Numbered from the stretch's first letter, positions 11,471-23,972 are shown. The stretch is DNA of 64,000 nucleotides from Dipteronia dyeriana (GCA_032871835.1 CM065299.1:83767652-83831651), one strand, 5' to 3'. The notes: a model not told the origin generated them from the sequence alone. Made by a program: numbers and translations.

Positions 11471-12900
11471 ATTACTTGACTCTACTTTTAATTGAAGAGA
11501 TGTAGTTACACACACTCACTTGTATGCATTATCATTTGTTATGCATTGATTTTAATTGTTTACATGTATTTGAGTGATGCATTTTATATCATTCATCACA
11601 CTCCACACTTTCACATCATGCATTCTAGGATGGTATGTTGTGTTTGCCTAGAAAAGAGGATTTTTCTCTTAACCGAGGAGCAGGTCTCTGGCTATGTACA
11701 TGTCTCTACCGTGGTCCTAACAACGGTTGGTTCCAAAGGTTGCATGCTTAGGGAATCACATCCTATGCATATGTCTGTACAACAGTCCCGTGGTATTCTC
11801 AATCAGGCCTTTGTTGCCTATACCATGTTCTGTGCACCTGCTTGTACAACGGTCTCAACCGCAGTGTTGTCTAGAAGGTGCACTGTTATGTGTACCATAG
11901 TCTGGACAACTTGCCCAAGCCAGGTCTATCCAGCAGTAATGACGAGATTCGGTTGCCTGTTTTTTAAAACGATGTCATTTCATCTAAGGCTTCATATATA
12001 TACCCTTTCACCTTTGTTGCCTCCCTAGAGCTTCAGAATTCATTCTACCTCCATCATTGAGAGCTCAAGAGTGACTTTTAATAAAAGTAAGCAAGATTGC
12101 ATTTTTATTGACCAAAACCCAAACACCCATCATTCATTCATGAATAAAGCATTAACTAGCTTCATCTATGATGTGTTTAAGCATGGGTCTTCATCAACAT
12201 ATTTGACTCGGTAAGTTGAACACCATATTCATTTATCATTGTGTTATTGCTTAACAAGAAATCTCTTTTATGACTTTTTTGCATCTAGATTAAGATTCTA
12301 ATTACAAGTTGAGATTTTTGTTGATTGTTGGGATGTTGTATTGTGATATCTATTGCATCTAGGTGTGTTTTTATTTCATATAGCTAAGTTATATGTATGT
12401 CATATAACAACATAATATCTGGGATTATTTGAATCACTCATTCATGATTAGATAGGCATTGAATGTGTTGACCTAGCATTTGTGCATTTAGAAAATTTTT
12501 CATATTCACTTTAGATTGCGTATCTCTTCTCTTATGAGTTAAGTCTTGCATATGTTGTCGGTAGTATATAAGCAAGAGCCGATAATCACTATTAAAGGCC
12601 TGGCGGTAGCAAAAATGGATTAGTAACCATATATGTGTGATGTGGTCAACCTAGGTTGTAATCATTTTGTAAGTATTGGGTTTTAGGGCTTGATTGACTA
12701 GCTTTAGCTAATCTCGTGGTTTTTACTTTATCGAAGGTTTTCCACGTAAATTCAAGAGTTATTTATTTTTTGCATTCTTACTTGAATTTGTTGTATGTTT
12801 GTTTTGGAGTGATTATTTGAGATTAATATTGATTAACCAAAAGGTTGACCATTAATTTGGTTAAAACGTATTCGCCCCTCTAGGTTAATTTGACACACAT
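11470..12900 (+). repeat. Diverged SIRE-type Copia LTR relic
   Basis: Resembles the 13722-15650 LTR over several blocks in order: GAAGAGATGTAGTTACACACAC (near 11490), TGACCTAGCATTT (12470), TTCATATTCACTTTAG (12500), CACTATTAAAGGCCTGG (12585), GATTAGTAACCATAT (12618), GTCAACCTAGGTTGTAA (12645), GGTTTTCCACGTA (12735) and TTCGCCCCTCT (12868). No partner LTR or internal region remains. A 178-residue frame at 11492-12028 lies inside it, lacks any domain and is treated as chance. Confidence 0.65.
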
Positions 12901-13069
12901 TTAAGCTAATTTCACTCTTATTACTCTTTATCTAATTTCACTTTTATTACTCTTTATCTACATATGTGATTTAGATTTGCTTATTATGTGTTTGCAAATT
13001 TTTCTTCAATAATTTTTTGTTTGTTTGTCTGTTAATTTATCGCTTAATGCTAGACATCTCATCTTTTGT

Positions 13070-13490
13070 ACCACAACCAATGATGTATCATTTGGTAAAT
13101 GGATATACATTAATATGATAATTTAACTAACTTATTAATTGTAATATATATATAATCACTTGATGAATCCGGGGTATAATAAAACCCAATGACTCAATAT
13201 AATTTTATTATTGTATTACTCTAATAGATGCTTCTCCTATCATTATAAAACCTAATGAAATTATGAAAATGACCACATAAAATATATGAAACTTATTTTA
13301 ATCACAAATAAAATTGCAATTGTTAGTACGTAATTACATTGTAAAAATTCATTTCAGTCTAAATTACTGAAATTCTCCCATATGCATGCATTGTCAGCCT
13401 CCCATATTTTTCCATTTCTCAAGTCAAATGTTGAAATTAGTTTTAAGCACGCTAAACATGAAATCATTTAAGGAGTGACATTATGGATAG
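13070..13490. repeat. Duplicated intergenic segment A, left copy
   Basis: Nearly collinear with 31890-32130 plus 35105-35290: shared words include CCAATGATGTATCA, ATATACATTAATATGATAATTTA, TGATGAATCC, GGGTATAA, TTAGTACGTAATTACATTGTAAAAAT, TTTCAGTCTAAATTACT, GCATGCATTGTCA and AAACATGAAAT. This is not a recognised transposon; it suggests duplication of host intergenic DNA. Confidence 0.8.
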
Positions 13491-13721
13491 GATGGAAATT
13501 TGACCCACGTGTCAACATTCGTCAAAATCCGACCTTGAGAGTTAGATTTGGATGGTGATTTTACAATAAACCCGTAGTGGGTTTGAGTATGAAAACAAAT
13601 CCAACACCCAAACCCCTGAACCCACTAATATATAATTATAATTTAATATGCATAAGATAAAAAGTTGAAAATTAATATAAATAATAAAAAGGCGTTTGAA
13701 GTTATGAATGAATAAAATAAT
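13491..13721. other. Short intergenic spacer left of the SIRE-type element
   Basis: Contains GGATAGGATGG, GTGGGTTTGAGTATG and an AT-rich tail up to the TGTTAGTTCC start of the LTR. No gene. Confidence 0.5.
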
Positions 13722-14529
13722 TGTTAGTTCCTCAGTTTTTGATTGACGTATTTCGATTGACAAACCATATTTGGGGATAATTATGTAAGGGTAGTTTAGG
13801 TTGGCTTTGCTCGTGATCAAGTTCAAGCTTCAAAGGCATATCACTTGTTTAACTCTTTGAAGAGATTTAGTTGCACACACACACTAACATGCATTTGTAT
13901 TGACATGCATTTATTCTTTGTTTCTCATTGCTCATGTGTGCATTCCTACACAATTACACTTGCACTTCATGTATTTTTTCATTGCATCTATGATTGCATT
14001 TATGTTTCAATGATCATGCATTGCTTTTAATCATATGATTACTAGTTGTGTGCATTTAGTTAGATTTGGTTTGGCTATTTTGAGTAATGTGCTAGTTTCG
14101 AAAGAATGGTTTTCAATGATATAAGTATTTTTCAAAAATGACATTTGTATGGTCTTATTACCATAACATTTTACACATTACTTCAAAATGAGTTTTGAAA
14201 TTTCTTTACAAACTAGACACCCATACCCTTCCAACGGTATATTATTCGTAATATTTCATGATCGTTTGGATTATTTTTAAAATCTCTAAAGTTACCATAA
14301 AAACAGGGCATCTCTATTATTGTCCGTTTCTAATCTTTGTTCACTCATTTGACCATAACCTTTTCTATAGTCATCCAAATCACATTTTGTTAATCGGGTA
14401 TAAAGTAGACTTCTATACATTTCCAATGTTATATTATACGAAAAGTTTCAAAGTCGTTTGGTCACGTTTTGATATGCTTGAATTTAGAGGTGGAGTGCTG
14501 AGAGCAGATTTTGCTCAACGCTTCACCCT

Positions 14530-14685
14530 CTCCTAGTGCGAAACAAGTAGCGAAATTTTTGGCAGCCCTTTTCGCTCCCTAACTCTTCTCCCCCTCAAGG
14601 GGCTAAACAAGTAGCGAAAAGTTTGGCAGCCCCACTTTTCGCTCCCAAACTCTTCGCCCCTTCAAGGGACGAAACTAGTAGCGAA
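14530..14685. repeat. LTR-internal tandem repeat with TTCGCCCC hairpins
   Basis: Roughly 65-bp units built of GCGAAACAAGTAGCGAAA, TTTGGCAGCCC and CTCTTCGCCCCxTCAAGGGG. The last unit, 14653-14673, is a near-palindrome with one mismatch; its counterpart in the other LTR (21954-21974) is perfect. Confidence 0.85.
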
Positions 14686-15321
14686 AATCCTGATTTGGGC
14701 AAAAACGTCTTTTCTTGTGCAGCTCGTTTTTACACCTTATGTATATCATCGTCTTCCCAAATCAGACATAGAGCTTTGATTTTGAATCCCCAAGAGAGAT
14801 AAATTGAATCCTTGAGAGAGAGAGCTTCAAGAACTTATTTTTACTCAACAAAACATCAAATCACAATCATCAAGTATCATCATGCATCTTTCAAGCATGG
14901 GTCTCTTGTTTGTTCATGACTAGGTATTCTCTACATGCTCTAGACTTTATAGTTTCATTACCATGAGATGTATACCTAGGTTTTAACTTTTATTGCAAAT
15001 TAAATGCATGCTTGTGTGTTTAATAGCTTTTATGACATGTTTGTGGTATTGGTTGTTAGTTGAGAGTATTGATTAGTGATAGCTAGAACTTAAGACGGTT
15101 TTATCCTTCTACCTAATTCTCTTTGTCTTTGCATTTAGAACATTGATATCAAGGATTTTCTTTTCTTGTCATTATTAATCCTAAATAAGCATGAATATTT
15201 TGACCTAGCATTTTTCATATAGAATATCCTTACATATTCACTTAGGTTGCAATTATCTCTTCATTGTTAATTAAGCTTGTGGCTAGGTGGTCAGTGCATA
15301 AGGTTGGTTATCCAAAATCAC

Positions 15322-15329
15322 TATAAAAG
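15322..15329 (+). promoter_or_regulatory. LTR promoter TATA box
   Basis: CACTATAAAAGG inside the 5' LTR, conserved at 22622-22629 in the second LTR and as CACTATTAAAGG in the 11470-12900 relic. Conservation across three copies supports a real promoter element. Confidence 0.7.
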
Positions 15330-15652
15330 GCACGTCAGGTAGAGTGAAAGGGTTAGTAACCATATTGGGTGTGACGGGAAGTCAACCTAGGTTGTAAACT
15401 TTCATTCAGTAGTGGATTTTGAGGATCGAGTGTGGCGGACTGAACAACCCATGGTTTTTCGCATTTGGAGGGTTTCCACGTATATATTGCATGTTGTTGT
15501 TGCTTTATGTTTATTGTCATTTATTTGAACACTTAGTAGAATGGGGTAGATTTGGTAATGTTGATTAATTCACGTAATTGGAAATCAATCAAATTAAATC
15601 CTATTCACCCCTCTCCATGTTTATAGACACACACTTTCTAGGGAATTTCAAT

Positions 15653-15667
15653 TGGTATCAAAACTGG
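15653..15667 (+). promoter_or_regulatory. Primer-binding site of the SIRE-type element
   Basis: TGGTATCAAAACTGG two bases after the LTR end; the second copy at 22953 reads TGGTATCAAAGCTGG, closer to the initiator Met tRNA complement. Confidence 0.85.
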
Positions 15668-15791
15668 TGCCTAGATATACTTAGGTGACCCTTGCTCTGT
15701 GTGTGTCTTGCTTTGTGCATTTTTTTTTGTTGCTTGCATTTTGTGTGTTGCATTACGTTTGCATCTCATTCATCCATTACCCTCAAACACT

Positions 15792-17870
15792 ATGAGTGGA
15801 AACGGTGGTAGTCATGAGGGAGCCTCAAGCACAAGACCCCCCTTGCTCAATGGGTTGAATTATGCGTCTTGGAAGAGCAAGATGGAATCATATCTTTACC
15901 AGATTGATGACCGGACTTGGATGGCAATAGAAGATGGTTTTGCTCTTCCGAAGACGACTACCGATGGTGTAGAAGCTTCAAGCCTAAGTCTAGTTGGAGT
16001 ACTCAAGAGTTTAAAGCATCCAAGTGGAACATAAGGCTATGCATGCCATCCTTTGCGCCATGGACGATAATCAATACAAGTTGGTCCAAAACACTAGGAT
16101 TGCAAAGGAGGCTTGAGACATTCTTCAAACGGCTCATGAGGGAACCGAAGTAGCCAAGGACTCAAAGCTCCAAGTCCTTTAAATGCAATTTGAGATGATT
16201 AGGATGGAGGAGCATGAATGTTTCAATGACTTTCAAGTGAAGTTGATGGATATCGTCAACTTGGTGACCCCTATTCGAATAGGAGAATCAAGCAAAAAAT
16301 TATGAGGTCACTTTCGTCAAGGTTCGAATCGAAGGTGACGGCACTAGAAGAGAATAATGAGTACAAGAATATGAAGTCAAGTGAAGTCATTGGAAGACTT
16401 CTATCTTTTTAGTCAAGATGGAAAACCACACATGCACCTCCGAAGAAGCAAAACAGTATTGCCTTGAAGACCACCAAGGTTAAAGAAGAGGATGAGGATG
16501 AGGATGAGGACTCGGATGAAGAAATGGCCCTCATGGTTAAAAGATTCAAGAAATTCATGAAGTTTGAGAGGAAAGGATTTGGGTCCAAGGGAAAGGAAGT
16601 GAAGAAGAAAACTCCTTTCAAGAAGATAGAAAGGTCTCAAGAGAGTGACTCTAAGAAGGGCATTCAATGCTATGAATGTAGTGGCTTTGACCACAATGCT
16701 TCAGAATTTGCAAATTTGAAGAAAAAAAAGAAAGAGAAGGCAATGCCGGTCACTTGGAGTGATAGTGAAGACTTAGAAGAGGGAGAAAAATCTTTGGATG
16801 GTGAAGATAAAGTTGCAAACTTCGTTGCCTTCACAACATCTCATAATGGCAAGGAAGTTGTAAGCGATAAGGAAAAAGTAGATGACTCTAGTGATGAGAG
16901 TACCTCTTCTAAATCTAGGTTTGAGATTGATGAGGATATGGACTATGTGGACTTTATGAAGTTTTTTGAAAAGTCTAGATTTAAAAAGAAGAAGGAGATT
17001 CAAGAGTTAAAAAATGAGAATCTAGAGTTGACTTTCATGATAACTCACTTGAGTGAGAAAGTAAGGAGTGGAAAAGAGTTAGAATAGAGCTTGAAATTGG
17101 AGCTTGTGATTGCTAAGAAGAGTGAAGAGAACTTGAAGATTGAACTTAGGGAAGCGAAATAATTAGTTGCCAAGATGACATCCGGAACAAAGAAACTTGA
17201 CAAGATGCTATCAAGTGGGAAAAGTCCTAGTGATAAAATTGGCCTAGGATATGTGGAAGGCAAGGATGCCACTTCCTTGAAGAAGACCATCTTTGTCAAG
17301 AGTCAAGAGGTTAGAGAGGTTCAAGATTCACATCAACAAATGAGATCGGACGAAGTTGGAGAATCATCAAAGTAAGCTCAAATGAAGGCTCGAACAAAGC
17401 CTCGAACAAAGCCTCAAGCTAAAGCTCATCCACAAAAAGCTAAAGCTCATCAAACAAGACCTCAACTTCCAAGGAGCTCTCAAAGTCAACATAGGACTTT
17501 TCACCCACAACCGAGAAGGGAAGCTAATTTGGCTCAACCACAAGGGGTATTTCAAAGAAGAGATTAGGTCAACACCAAAGGACAACTCAAAGGAGAGGAA
17601 AGTCTTCCATGCTTGCACAAGGATATGGTAAGAATTCTTACTTTACTTCCATTTGTTATTATTGTGGTGTTGCAGGTCACATAAGGCCGAATTGTTTTAA
17701 ATTTATTAAGTTGTGTTGTTTTGAAAGCATTATTGTGAAGAATATGCTTAGAAGAGCCAAAATGCATGCACCTAAAACTTTTATAGCAAATGAACCCATG
17801 GCTTCTAGAAATAGTAATGTTTCCTCTAGGTGGACTAGAAAGAATGAATATTGTTTTATCATTTGGCTCA
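15792..17870 (+). pseudogene. SIRE-type Copia gag, decayed
   Basis: Gag coats retrotransposon RNA into cytoplasmic particles. The ATG at 15792 opens MSGNGGSHEGASSTRPPLLN and continues with a YASWKSKMESYL segment, the N-terminal domain common in Copia gags; this frame breaks near 15975. An open stretch at 16464-17087 carries an acidic run (EEDEDEDEDSDEE), MALMVKRFKKFMK, a basic KKKTPFKK region and a zinc knuckle CYECSGFDHNASEF whose last Cys is lost, then a charged coiled-coil-like tail. A further C-x2-C knuckle (YYCGVAGHIRPNCF) lies near 17660-17695. Stops and frameshifts (for example TAG near 17085) prevent a full product. The knuckle also differs in the second copy at 23930, where a different Cys is lost. 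Confidence 0.85.
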
Positions 17871-18188
17871 AGTAGCCTTGAAATCCAAAGCCACCAACAC
17901 TTAGTATCTTGATAGTGGGTGTTCTAGGCACATGACGGGAAACAAGAGTTTCTTATAGACTCTTGTGATGAAGGATGTTGGATTTGTCACCTTTGGTGAT
18001 GGTTCACGAAAGGAGGTTATAGGGTAAGGAAACATATCCATTCCTGGTTTACCCTTCTTGTCCAATGCTCTTTAGGTTGATGGCTTGAAAGCAAATTTAA
18101 TTAGTATTTCACATTTAAGTGATTAAGGGCTTTCGGTTATGTTTGGCAAGGTTGGTTGCTCTATTCTTAGAGAAGATGGGCAAATTCT

Positions 18189-19063
18189 TTGAAAGACAAG
18201 AGATCAAGTGACAATTGTTATTGTCTTGATTCTAAATACATCTCTTGTAACTTGTCTAATTGTGATCAAGTCGAATTGTGGCACCAAAGGCTTGGCCACA
18301 TGAATTTCAAAGACTTGAAAGTGCTTGAAAAATTGAATGTTGTGAGAGGTCTTCCCAAGTTTGGAAGAGGATTGAGGGAGTTTGTGGACCCTGTCAACAA
18401 GGAAAGCAAACAAAGAGTGTGCACAAGAAGGGTAAGTATCTTGCCACTAAGGAGCCACTAGAGCTTCTTCATATGGACCTTATGGGTCTCATGCAAACCG
18501 AGAGTCTCGGTGGCAAGAGGTACATCTTTGTGTGTGTTGATGATTTTTCTAGATTTACATGGACCTACTTTCCTAGAGAAAACTCTAAAACTTTTGAAAA
18601 TTTTAAAATGCTTTGCACTAAAATTCAAAATGAGAAGGATTCTCATATAAAATGCATTAAGAGAATTAAAAGTGACCATGTGAGAGAATTTGAAAATGCT
18701 TGCTTTGAAAACTTTTGTGATAGTCTTGGCATCTCCCATGAGTTCTCAGCTCTTCGAACTTCTCAACAAAATAGGGTAATAGAGAGGAAAAATAGGGTCT
18801 TCCAAGAGATGACCCGTGTGATATTGCTTAGCAACAATGTGCCTAGGAATCTTTGGGATGAGGCTGTTAATACGGCTTGTTATATAGGCAATAGAGTTTT
18901 TCTTAGGCCCCGAACTAGGCAAACATCCTATGAATTGTGGAAGGGTAGGAAGCCAAATGTTAGGTACTTCTACTCATATGGAAGCAAGTGCTACATTCTA
19001 AATGACCGTGATCAACTTGGCAAGTTTGATGCTAAGAGTGATGAGGGGTTGGCTATGCCCTAA
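18189..19063 (+). pseudogene. SIRE-type Copia integrase region
   Basis: Integrase would insert the cDNA. The zinc-binding part reads ELWHQRLGHMNFKDLKVL near 18270, keeping the two His, but the following Cys pair is spoiled by a frame change near 18385-18420. The core at 18419-19063 keeps the three acidic residues: D in LLHMDLMG (near 18472), D in IKSDHVREFEN (near 18670) and E in VIERKNRVFQEM (near 18785). It ends at TAA 19061-19063. This is the best-preserved catalytic core among the retroelements here, but the protein is still broken upstream and downstream. Confidence 0.85.
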
Positions 19064-19399
19064 AAAGTAAGACCTATAGACTTCTTAATTTGAAGACTCT
19101 AAGTGTCGTGGAATCATCTAATGTGGTCATAGATGATTGTAGGCCTAAGGTTAGTAATCATGATGAGGAAGTTCGTGTGTTTGATGTTTCTCCCTTGGAA
19201 AAGATTGGTGAGACTTCAAGTGATGAAAAGTCAAATTTTGAAAAAGAGGTCTATCAATCTCTTGATAGAGATCCTACTTTAGACTCTAAGGAACCGCTCA
19301 TTGGGTTAGACATCTCCACAACAAGAGTGACATTCTTTGAGATGTGAATGAGGGTGTTAGGACTGGGTGTCAATTAGCCAATCAAATTAGCTATACTTG

Positions 19400-20712
19400 T
19401 TACACCTCTCAAATTGAACCCAAAAAGGTTGATGAAGCCTTAAGTGATGAGTTAATGGTTCTTGCTATGCAAGAAGAGCTAAACCAATTTGAAAGAAATA
19501 AGGTTTGGACTCTAGTTCCTTAACCTAAGAACACTAATGTGATAGGCACCAAGTGGGTCTATAGGAACAAATCTGATGAGGATGGCAACATTGTACGGAA
19601 CAAGGCTAAACTTGTAGCACAAGGGTACTCTCAAATTGAAGGTATCGACTTTGAGAAGACTTTTGCTCCCCGTTGCCCGATTAGAGTCCATTAGGCTTCT
19701 CATATCCATATCTTATGTGCACAAGTTTAAATTGCATCAAATGGATGTTAAGAGTGCCTTTCTTAATGGCTTCTTGTGAGGAAGTGTTTGTTGAGCAACC
19801 CAAGGGGTTTGTGGATCCACACCACCAGAATCATGTTTATCGCCTCAAGAAGGCACTATATGGGTTGAAACAAGCATCGAGGGCTTGGTATGAGTGCCTC
19901 ACTCTTTATCTTGTTGACAATGGCTATTCTAGAGGGAGTGTTGACAAGACTTTGTTCATCAAGTGCATTAAAGATAAGCTATTCATAGCTTAAATTTATG
20001 TTGATGACATCATTTTTGGTTCCACCAACAACTTGAAAGCTAAATAATTTATTGATGTCATGACTCATAAGTTTGAAATGAGCATGGTTGGTGAACTAAA
20101 TTACTTCCTAGACTTACAAATCAAGCAAATGCATGATGGGATCTTCATATCCCAAGCTAAATATGCCAAGAACCTAGTGAATAAATTTGGCCTTGAGAAT
20201 GCCAAGCATTGTGACACACCTATGAGTACCACATTGAAACTTAGCAAAAATGCTAGTCGAAAAAGTATGGATCAAAGCCTATATCGGTGCATGATAGGTA
20301 GCTAGCTATACTTAGCGGCTAGTAGGCCCGATATAGCTTTTAGTGTTTGTGTGTGTGCTAAGTACCAAGCCAATCTCAAGGAATCTCATATCTCATCAGT
20401 GAAGAGAATCATTCGATATGTGAATGGGACATCCAATTATAGGATATAGTACTCTTTTAACACTAATGCTAGCTTAGTTTGTTTTAGTGATGCAGATTGG
20501 GTAGGTAATTGTAATGATAGGAAGAGTACATCGGGCGATTGCTTCTTCCTAGGAAACAATCTTATGTCATGGTTTTGAAAGATGTAAAATTCCATATCCT
20601 TATCCACAGCCGAGGCCGAGTATATAGCCGCTGGGAGGGCTAGCACACAACTCCTATGGATGAAGCAAATGCGTACGGATTATGGCTTTAAACAAGGTAC
20701 TCTAACCCTTTA
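19400..20712 (+). pseudogene. SIRE-type Copia reverse transcriptase-RNase H, broken
   Basis: Seen: GTKWVYRNKSDEDGN near 19548, VAQGYSQIEGIDFEKTFAP near 19615, [14 protein letters not shown] near 19735 (first RT Asp present), [17 protein letters not shown] near 19838, IYVDDIIFGST near 19995 (catalytic YVDD kept), then MVGELNYFLDLQIKQ near 20085, ASRPDIAFSVC near 20310 and STAEAEYIAAG near 20605. In-frame stops occur at 19521-19523, 19991-19993 and 20303-20305, plus shifts near 19690-19780. The end of RNase H with its histidine block is absent: after LLWMKQ the sequence jumps into the 3' non-coding region near 20712. Confidence 0.85.
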
Positions 20713-21066
20713 GAGGGAGTTTGTGTTGCTTTTGCATATAAGGGGAGAATGCCATTTTAAGGGGGAGTTGACTCTTTTAGTTGTTAGCTTTTGCATGTGC
20801 ATTGTTGATTACATGTCACTTGTTTCTATTTCATGCAAATTACGTTTGTTTTTATTTATCTTGATCACCTCACTTACAATTGTCTTGGAAAGTGTAGTTC
20901 TTTGTTTCGTAGGGATGATTATTCTACAAGAGATAAAAGATTTGAGGATTTAGCTTTAGGTATCTCTTTATAATATAAAATGTGTTTGTTGACCTCTTGT
21001 TGTTTTTATTTTGTAAGGATAGTTTGTGAATGAGTGGTTTTGTCACAAAATAGTCAAATGGGAGAT
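20713..21066 (+). other. 3' non-coding region and polypurine tract of SIRE-type element
   Basis: T/G-rich sequence with no gene, ending AAATGGGAGAT directly before the LTR start TGTTAGTTCC; the purine run is the expected plus-strand primer. Confidence 0.7.
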
Positions 21067-22950
21067 TGTTAGTTCCTTGGTTTTTGATTGGCGTGTTTAG
21101 ATTGACAAACCACATTTAGGGATAATTATGTAAGGGTAGTTTAGGTTGGCTTTGCTCGTGATCAAGTTCAAGCTTCATAGGTATGTCACTTGTTTAACTC
21201 TTTGAAGAGATTTAGTTGCACACACACAATAACATGCATTTGTATTGACATGCATTTATTCCTTGTTTCTCATTGCTCATGTGTGCATTCCTTCACAATC
21301 ACACTTGCACTTCATGTATTTTTTTTATTGCATTTATGTTCCCATGATCATGCATTGCTTTTAATCATATGATTACTTGTTATGTGCATTGAGTTAGATT
21401 TGGTTTGGTTATTTTGAGTAATGTGCTAGTTTCGAAAGAATGGTTTTCAATGATATAAGTATTTTTCAAAAATGACCTTTGTATGGTCTTATTACCATAA
21501 CATTTTACACATTTTAAACTAGACACCCATACCCTTCCAACGGTATATTATTCGTAATATTTCATGACCGTTTGGATTGTTTTTAAAATCTCTAAAGTTA
21601 CCATAAAAACAGGGCATCTCTGTTATTGTCCGTTTCTGACCTTTGTTCACTCATTTGACAATAACTTTTTCTACAGTCATCCAAATCACATTTTGTTAAT
21701 TAGGTAGAAAGTAGACTTCTATACCTTTCCAATGGTATATTATACGAAAGTTTCGAAGTCGTTTGGTCACATTTTGATATGCTTGATTTTCAAGGTGAAG
21801 TGTTGAGAGCAGATTTCGCTCAACTCTTCGCCCCCTCTTGGTGCGAAACAAGTAGCGAAAATTTTGGCAGCCCTTTTTGCTCCCAAACTCTTCGCCCCCT
21901 CAAGGGGTAAAACAAGTAGCGAAACTTTTGGTAGCCCTTTCGCTTCAAAACTCTTCGCCCCTTCAAGGGGCGAAACTAGTAGCAAAAATCCTGATTTGGG
22001 TAAAAACGTCTTTTCTTATGCAACTCGATTTTACACCTTATGTATATCATCTTCTTCTCAAATCAGACCTAGAGCTCTGAAATTGAATCCTCAAGAGAGA
22101 GAAATTGAATCCTTGGGAGAGAGAGCTCCAAGAACTTATTTTTACTCAACTAAACTTTAAATCACAATCATCAAGCATCATCATGCATCTTTCAAGCATG
22201 GGTCTCTTGTTTGCTCATGACTAGGTATTCTCTATATGCTCTAGACTTTATAGTTTTATTACTATGACATGTATACCTAGGTTTTAACTTTTATTGCAAA
22301 TTAAATGCATACTTGTGTGTTTAATAGCTTTTATAACATGCTTGTGGTATTGGTTGTTGGTTGAGAGTATTGATTAGTGATAGCTAGAATTTAGGACGGT
22401 TTTATCCTTCTAGCTAATTCTTCTTGCCTTTGCATTTAGAACATTGATATCTAGGATTTGTTTTTCTTGTCATTATTAATCTAGATAAGCATGAATGTTT
22501 TGACCTAGCATTTTTCATATAGAATATCCTTACATATTCACTTAGGTTGCCATTATCTCTTCATTATTGATTAAGCTTGTGGCTAAGTGGTAAGTGCATA
22601 AGGTTGGTTATCCAAAATCACTATAAAAGGCCTGTCTGGTAGAGTGAAAGGGTTAGTAACCGTATTGGGTGTGACGGGAGGTTAACCTAGGTTGTAAACA
22701 TTTATTAAATAGTGGATTTTGAGTATCGAGTGTGACGTACTAAACAGCCCATGGTTTTTCCCATTTGGAGGGTTTCCACGTATATATTATGTGTTGTTAT
22801 TGCTTTATGTTTATTGTCATTTATTTGATCACTTGGTAGAATGGGGTAGATTTGGTAATGTTGATTAATTCATGAAATTGGCAATCAATCGAATTAAAAC
22901 CTATTAACCCCACTCTATGTTTGTAGACACACACTTTTTAGGGAATTTCA
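21067..22950 (+). repeat. Second (shared) LTR of the SIRE-type element
   Basis: Collinear with the 5' LTR from TGTTAGTTCC to GGGAATTTCA, with scattered substitutions and small indels (1884 against 1929 bp). It is the 3' LTR of the left unit and, because a primer-binding site and gag follow it, also the 5' LTR of a second, truncated unit. Its TATA box is at 22622-22629. Confidence 0.9.
21954..21974. repeat. Perfect 21-nt palindrome in LTR
   Basis: TTCGCCCCTT, a single C, then AAGGGGCGAA: ten paired bases around one central base. It is the last unit of the LTR-internal repeat. Confidence 0.9.
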
Positions 22951-23972
22951 ATTGGTATCAAAGCTGGTGCCTAGATATACTTAAGTGATCCTTGCTCTGT
23001 GTGTGTCTTGCTTTGTGCATTTTTTTTTGTTGCTTGCATTTTGTGTGTTGCATTACGTTTGCATCTCATTCATCCAGTACCCTCAAACATTATGAGTGGA
23101 AACGGTGGTAGTCATGAGGGAGCCTCAAGCACAAGACCCCCCTTGCTCAATGAGGTGAATTATGCGTCTTGGAAGGGCAAGATGGAATCATATCCTTGCC
23201 AAATTGATGACCGGGCTTGGATGGCAATAGAAAATGGTTATGCTCTTCCGAATACGACTACCAATGGTGTAGAAGCTCTCAAGCCTAAGTATAGTTGGAA
23301 TACTCAAGATTTTAAAGCATTCAAGTGGAATACAAGGCTATGCATGCCATCCTTTGCGCCATGGACGATAATCCATACAAGTTGGTCCAAAACACTAGGA
23401 TTGCAAAGAAGGCTTGGGACATTCTTCAAACGGAGGACTCAAAGCTACAAGTCCTCTAAATGCAATTTGAGATGATTAGGATGGAGGAACATGAATGTTT
23501 CAATGACTTTCAAGTGAAGTTGATGGATATCGTCAACTTGGTGACCCCTATTCGGATAGGAGAATCAAGCAAAAAATTATAAGGTCACTTTCGTCAAGGT
23601 TTGAATCAAGGGTAACAGCACTTGAAGACAATAGTGAGTACAAGAATATGAAGCCAAGTGAAGTCATTGGAAGACTTCTATCTTATTAGTCAAGATGGAA
23701 CACCACTCCCGTACCTCCGAAGAAGCAAAAGAGTATTGCCTTGAAGATCACCAAGGTTGAAGAAGAGGAGGAGGACTCGGATGAAGAAATGGCCCTCATG
23801 GTTAAAAGATTCAAGAAATTCATGAAGTTTGAGAGGAAAGGATTTGGGTCAAAGGGAAAGGAAGTGAAGAAGAAAACTCCTTTTAAGAAGATAGAAAGGT
23901 CTCAAGAGAGTGACTCCAAGAAGGGCATTCAAAGCAATGAATGTAGTGGCTTTGGTCACATTGCTTCGAAAT
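22951..23972 (+). pseudogene. Truncated second gag unit of the SIRE-type element
   Basis: After the LTR comes a primer-binding site (22953, TGGTATCAAAGCTGG) and a gag copy starting at ATG 23092 (MSGNGGSHEGASSTRPPLLN), nearly the same as the left copy, then MALMVKRFKKFMK near 23790 and a knuckle NECSGFGHIASKC near 23938 that has lost its first Cys. Similarity to the left unit stops around 23972, after GCTTCGAAATG. It lacks a short segment present in the left copy near 23430. No protease, integrase or RT follows, so this unit was cut off. Confidence 0.85.

Larger units (their letters stand above)
13722..15650 (+). repeat. 5' LTR of SIRE-type Copia element (1.9 kb)
   Basis: Starts TGTTAGTTCCTCAG and ends GGGAATTTCA, followed two bases later by a TGGTATCA primer-binding site. 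The same LTR recurs at 21067-22950. It contains AGTAGCGAAA/AACTCTTCGCCCC repeats (14530-14680), a TATA box (15322) and a CT/GA-rich leader. Length near 1.9 kb and the gag type fit the SIRE/Maximus Copia lineage by established knowledge. Confidence 0.88.

Noticed and set aside
11492..12028. 178-residue open frame as a host gene
   Set aside because: It lies within an LTR relic, has no domain, and its hydrophobic and Cys-rich composition follows the T-rich LTR sequence.
16409..17299. Minus-strand frames across the SIRE gag region
   Set aside because: Complement shadows of the acidic and lysine-rich gag frame; no motif of their own.
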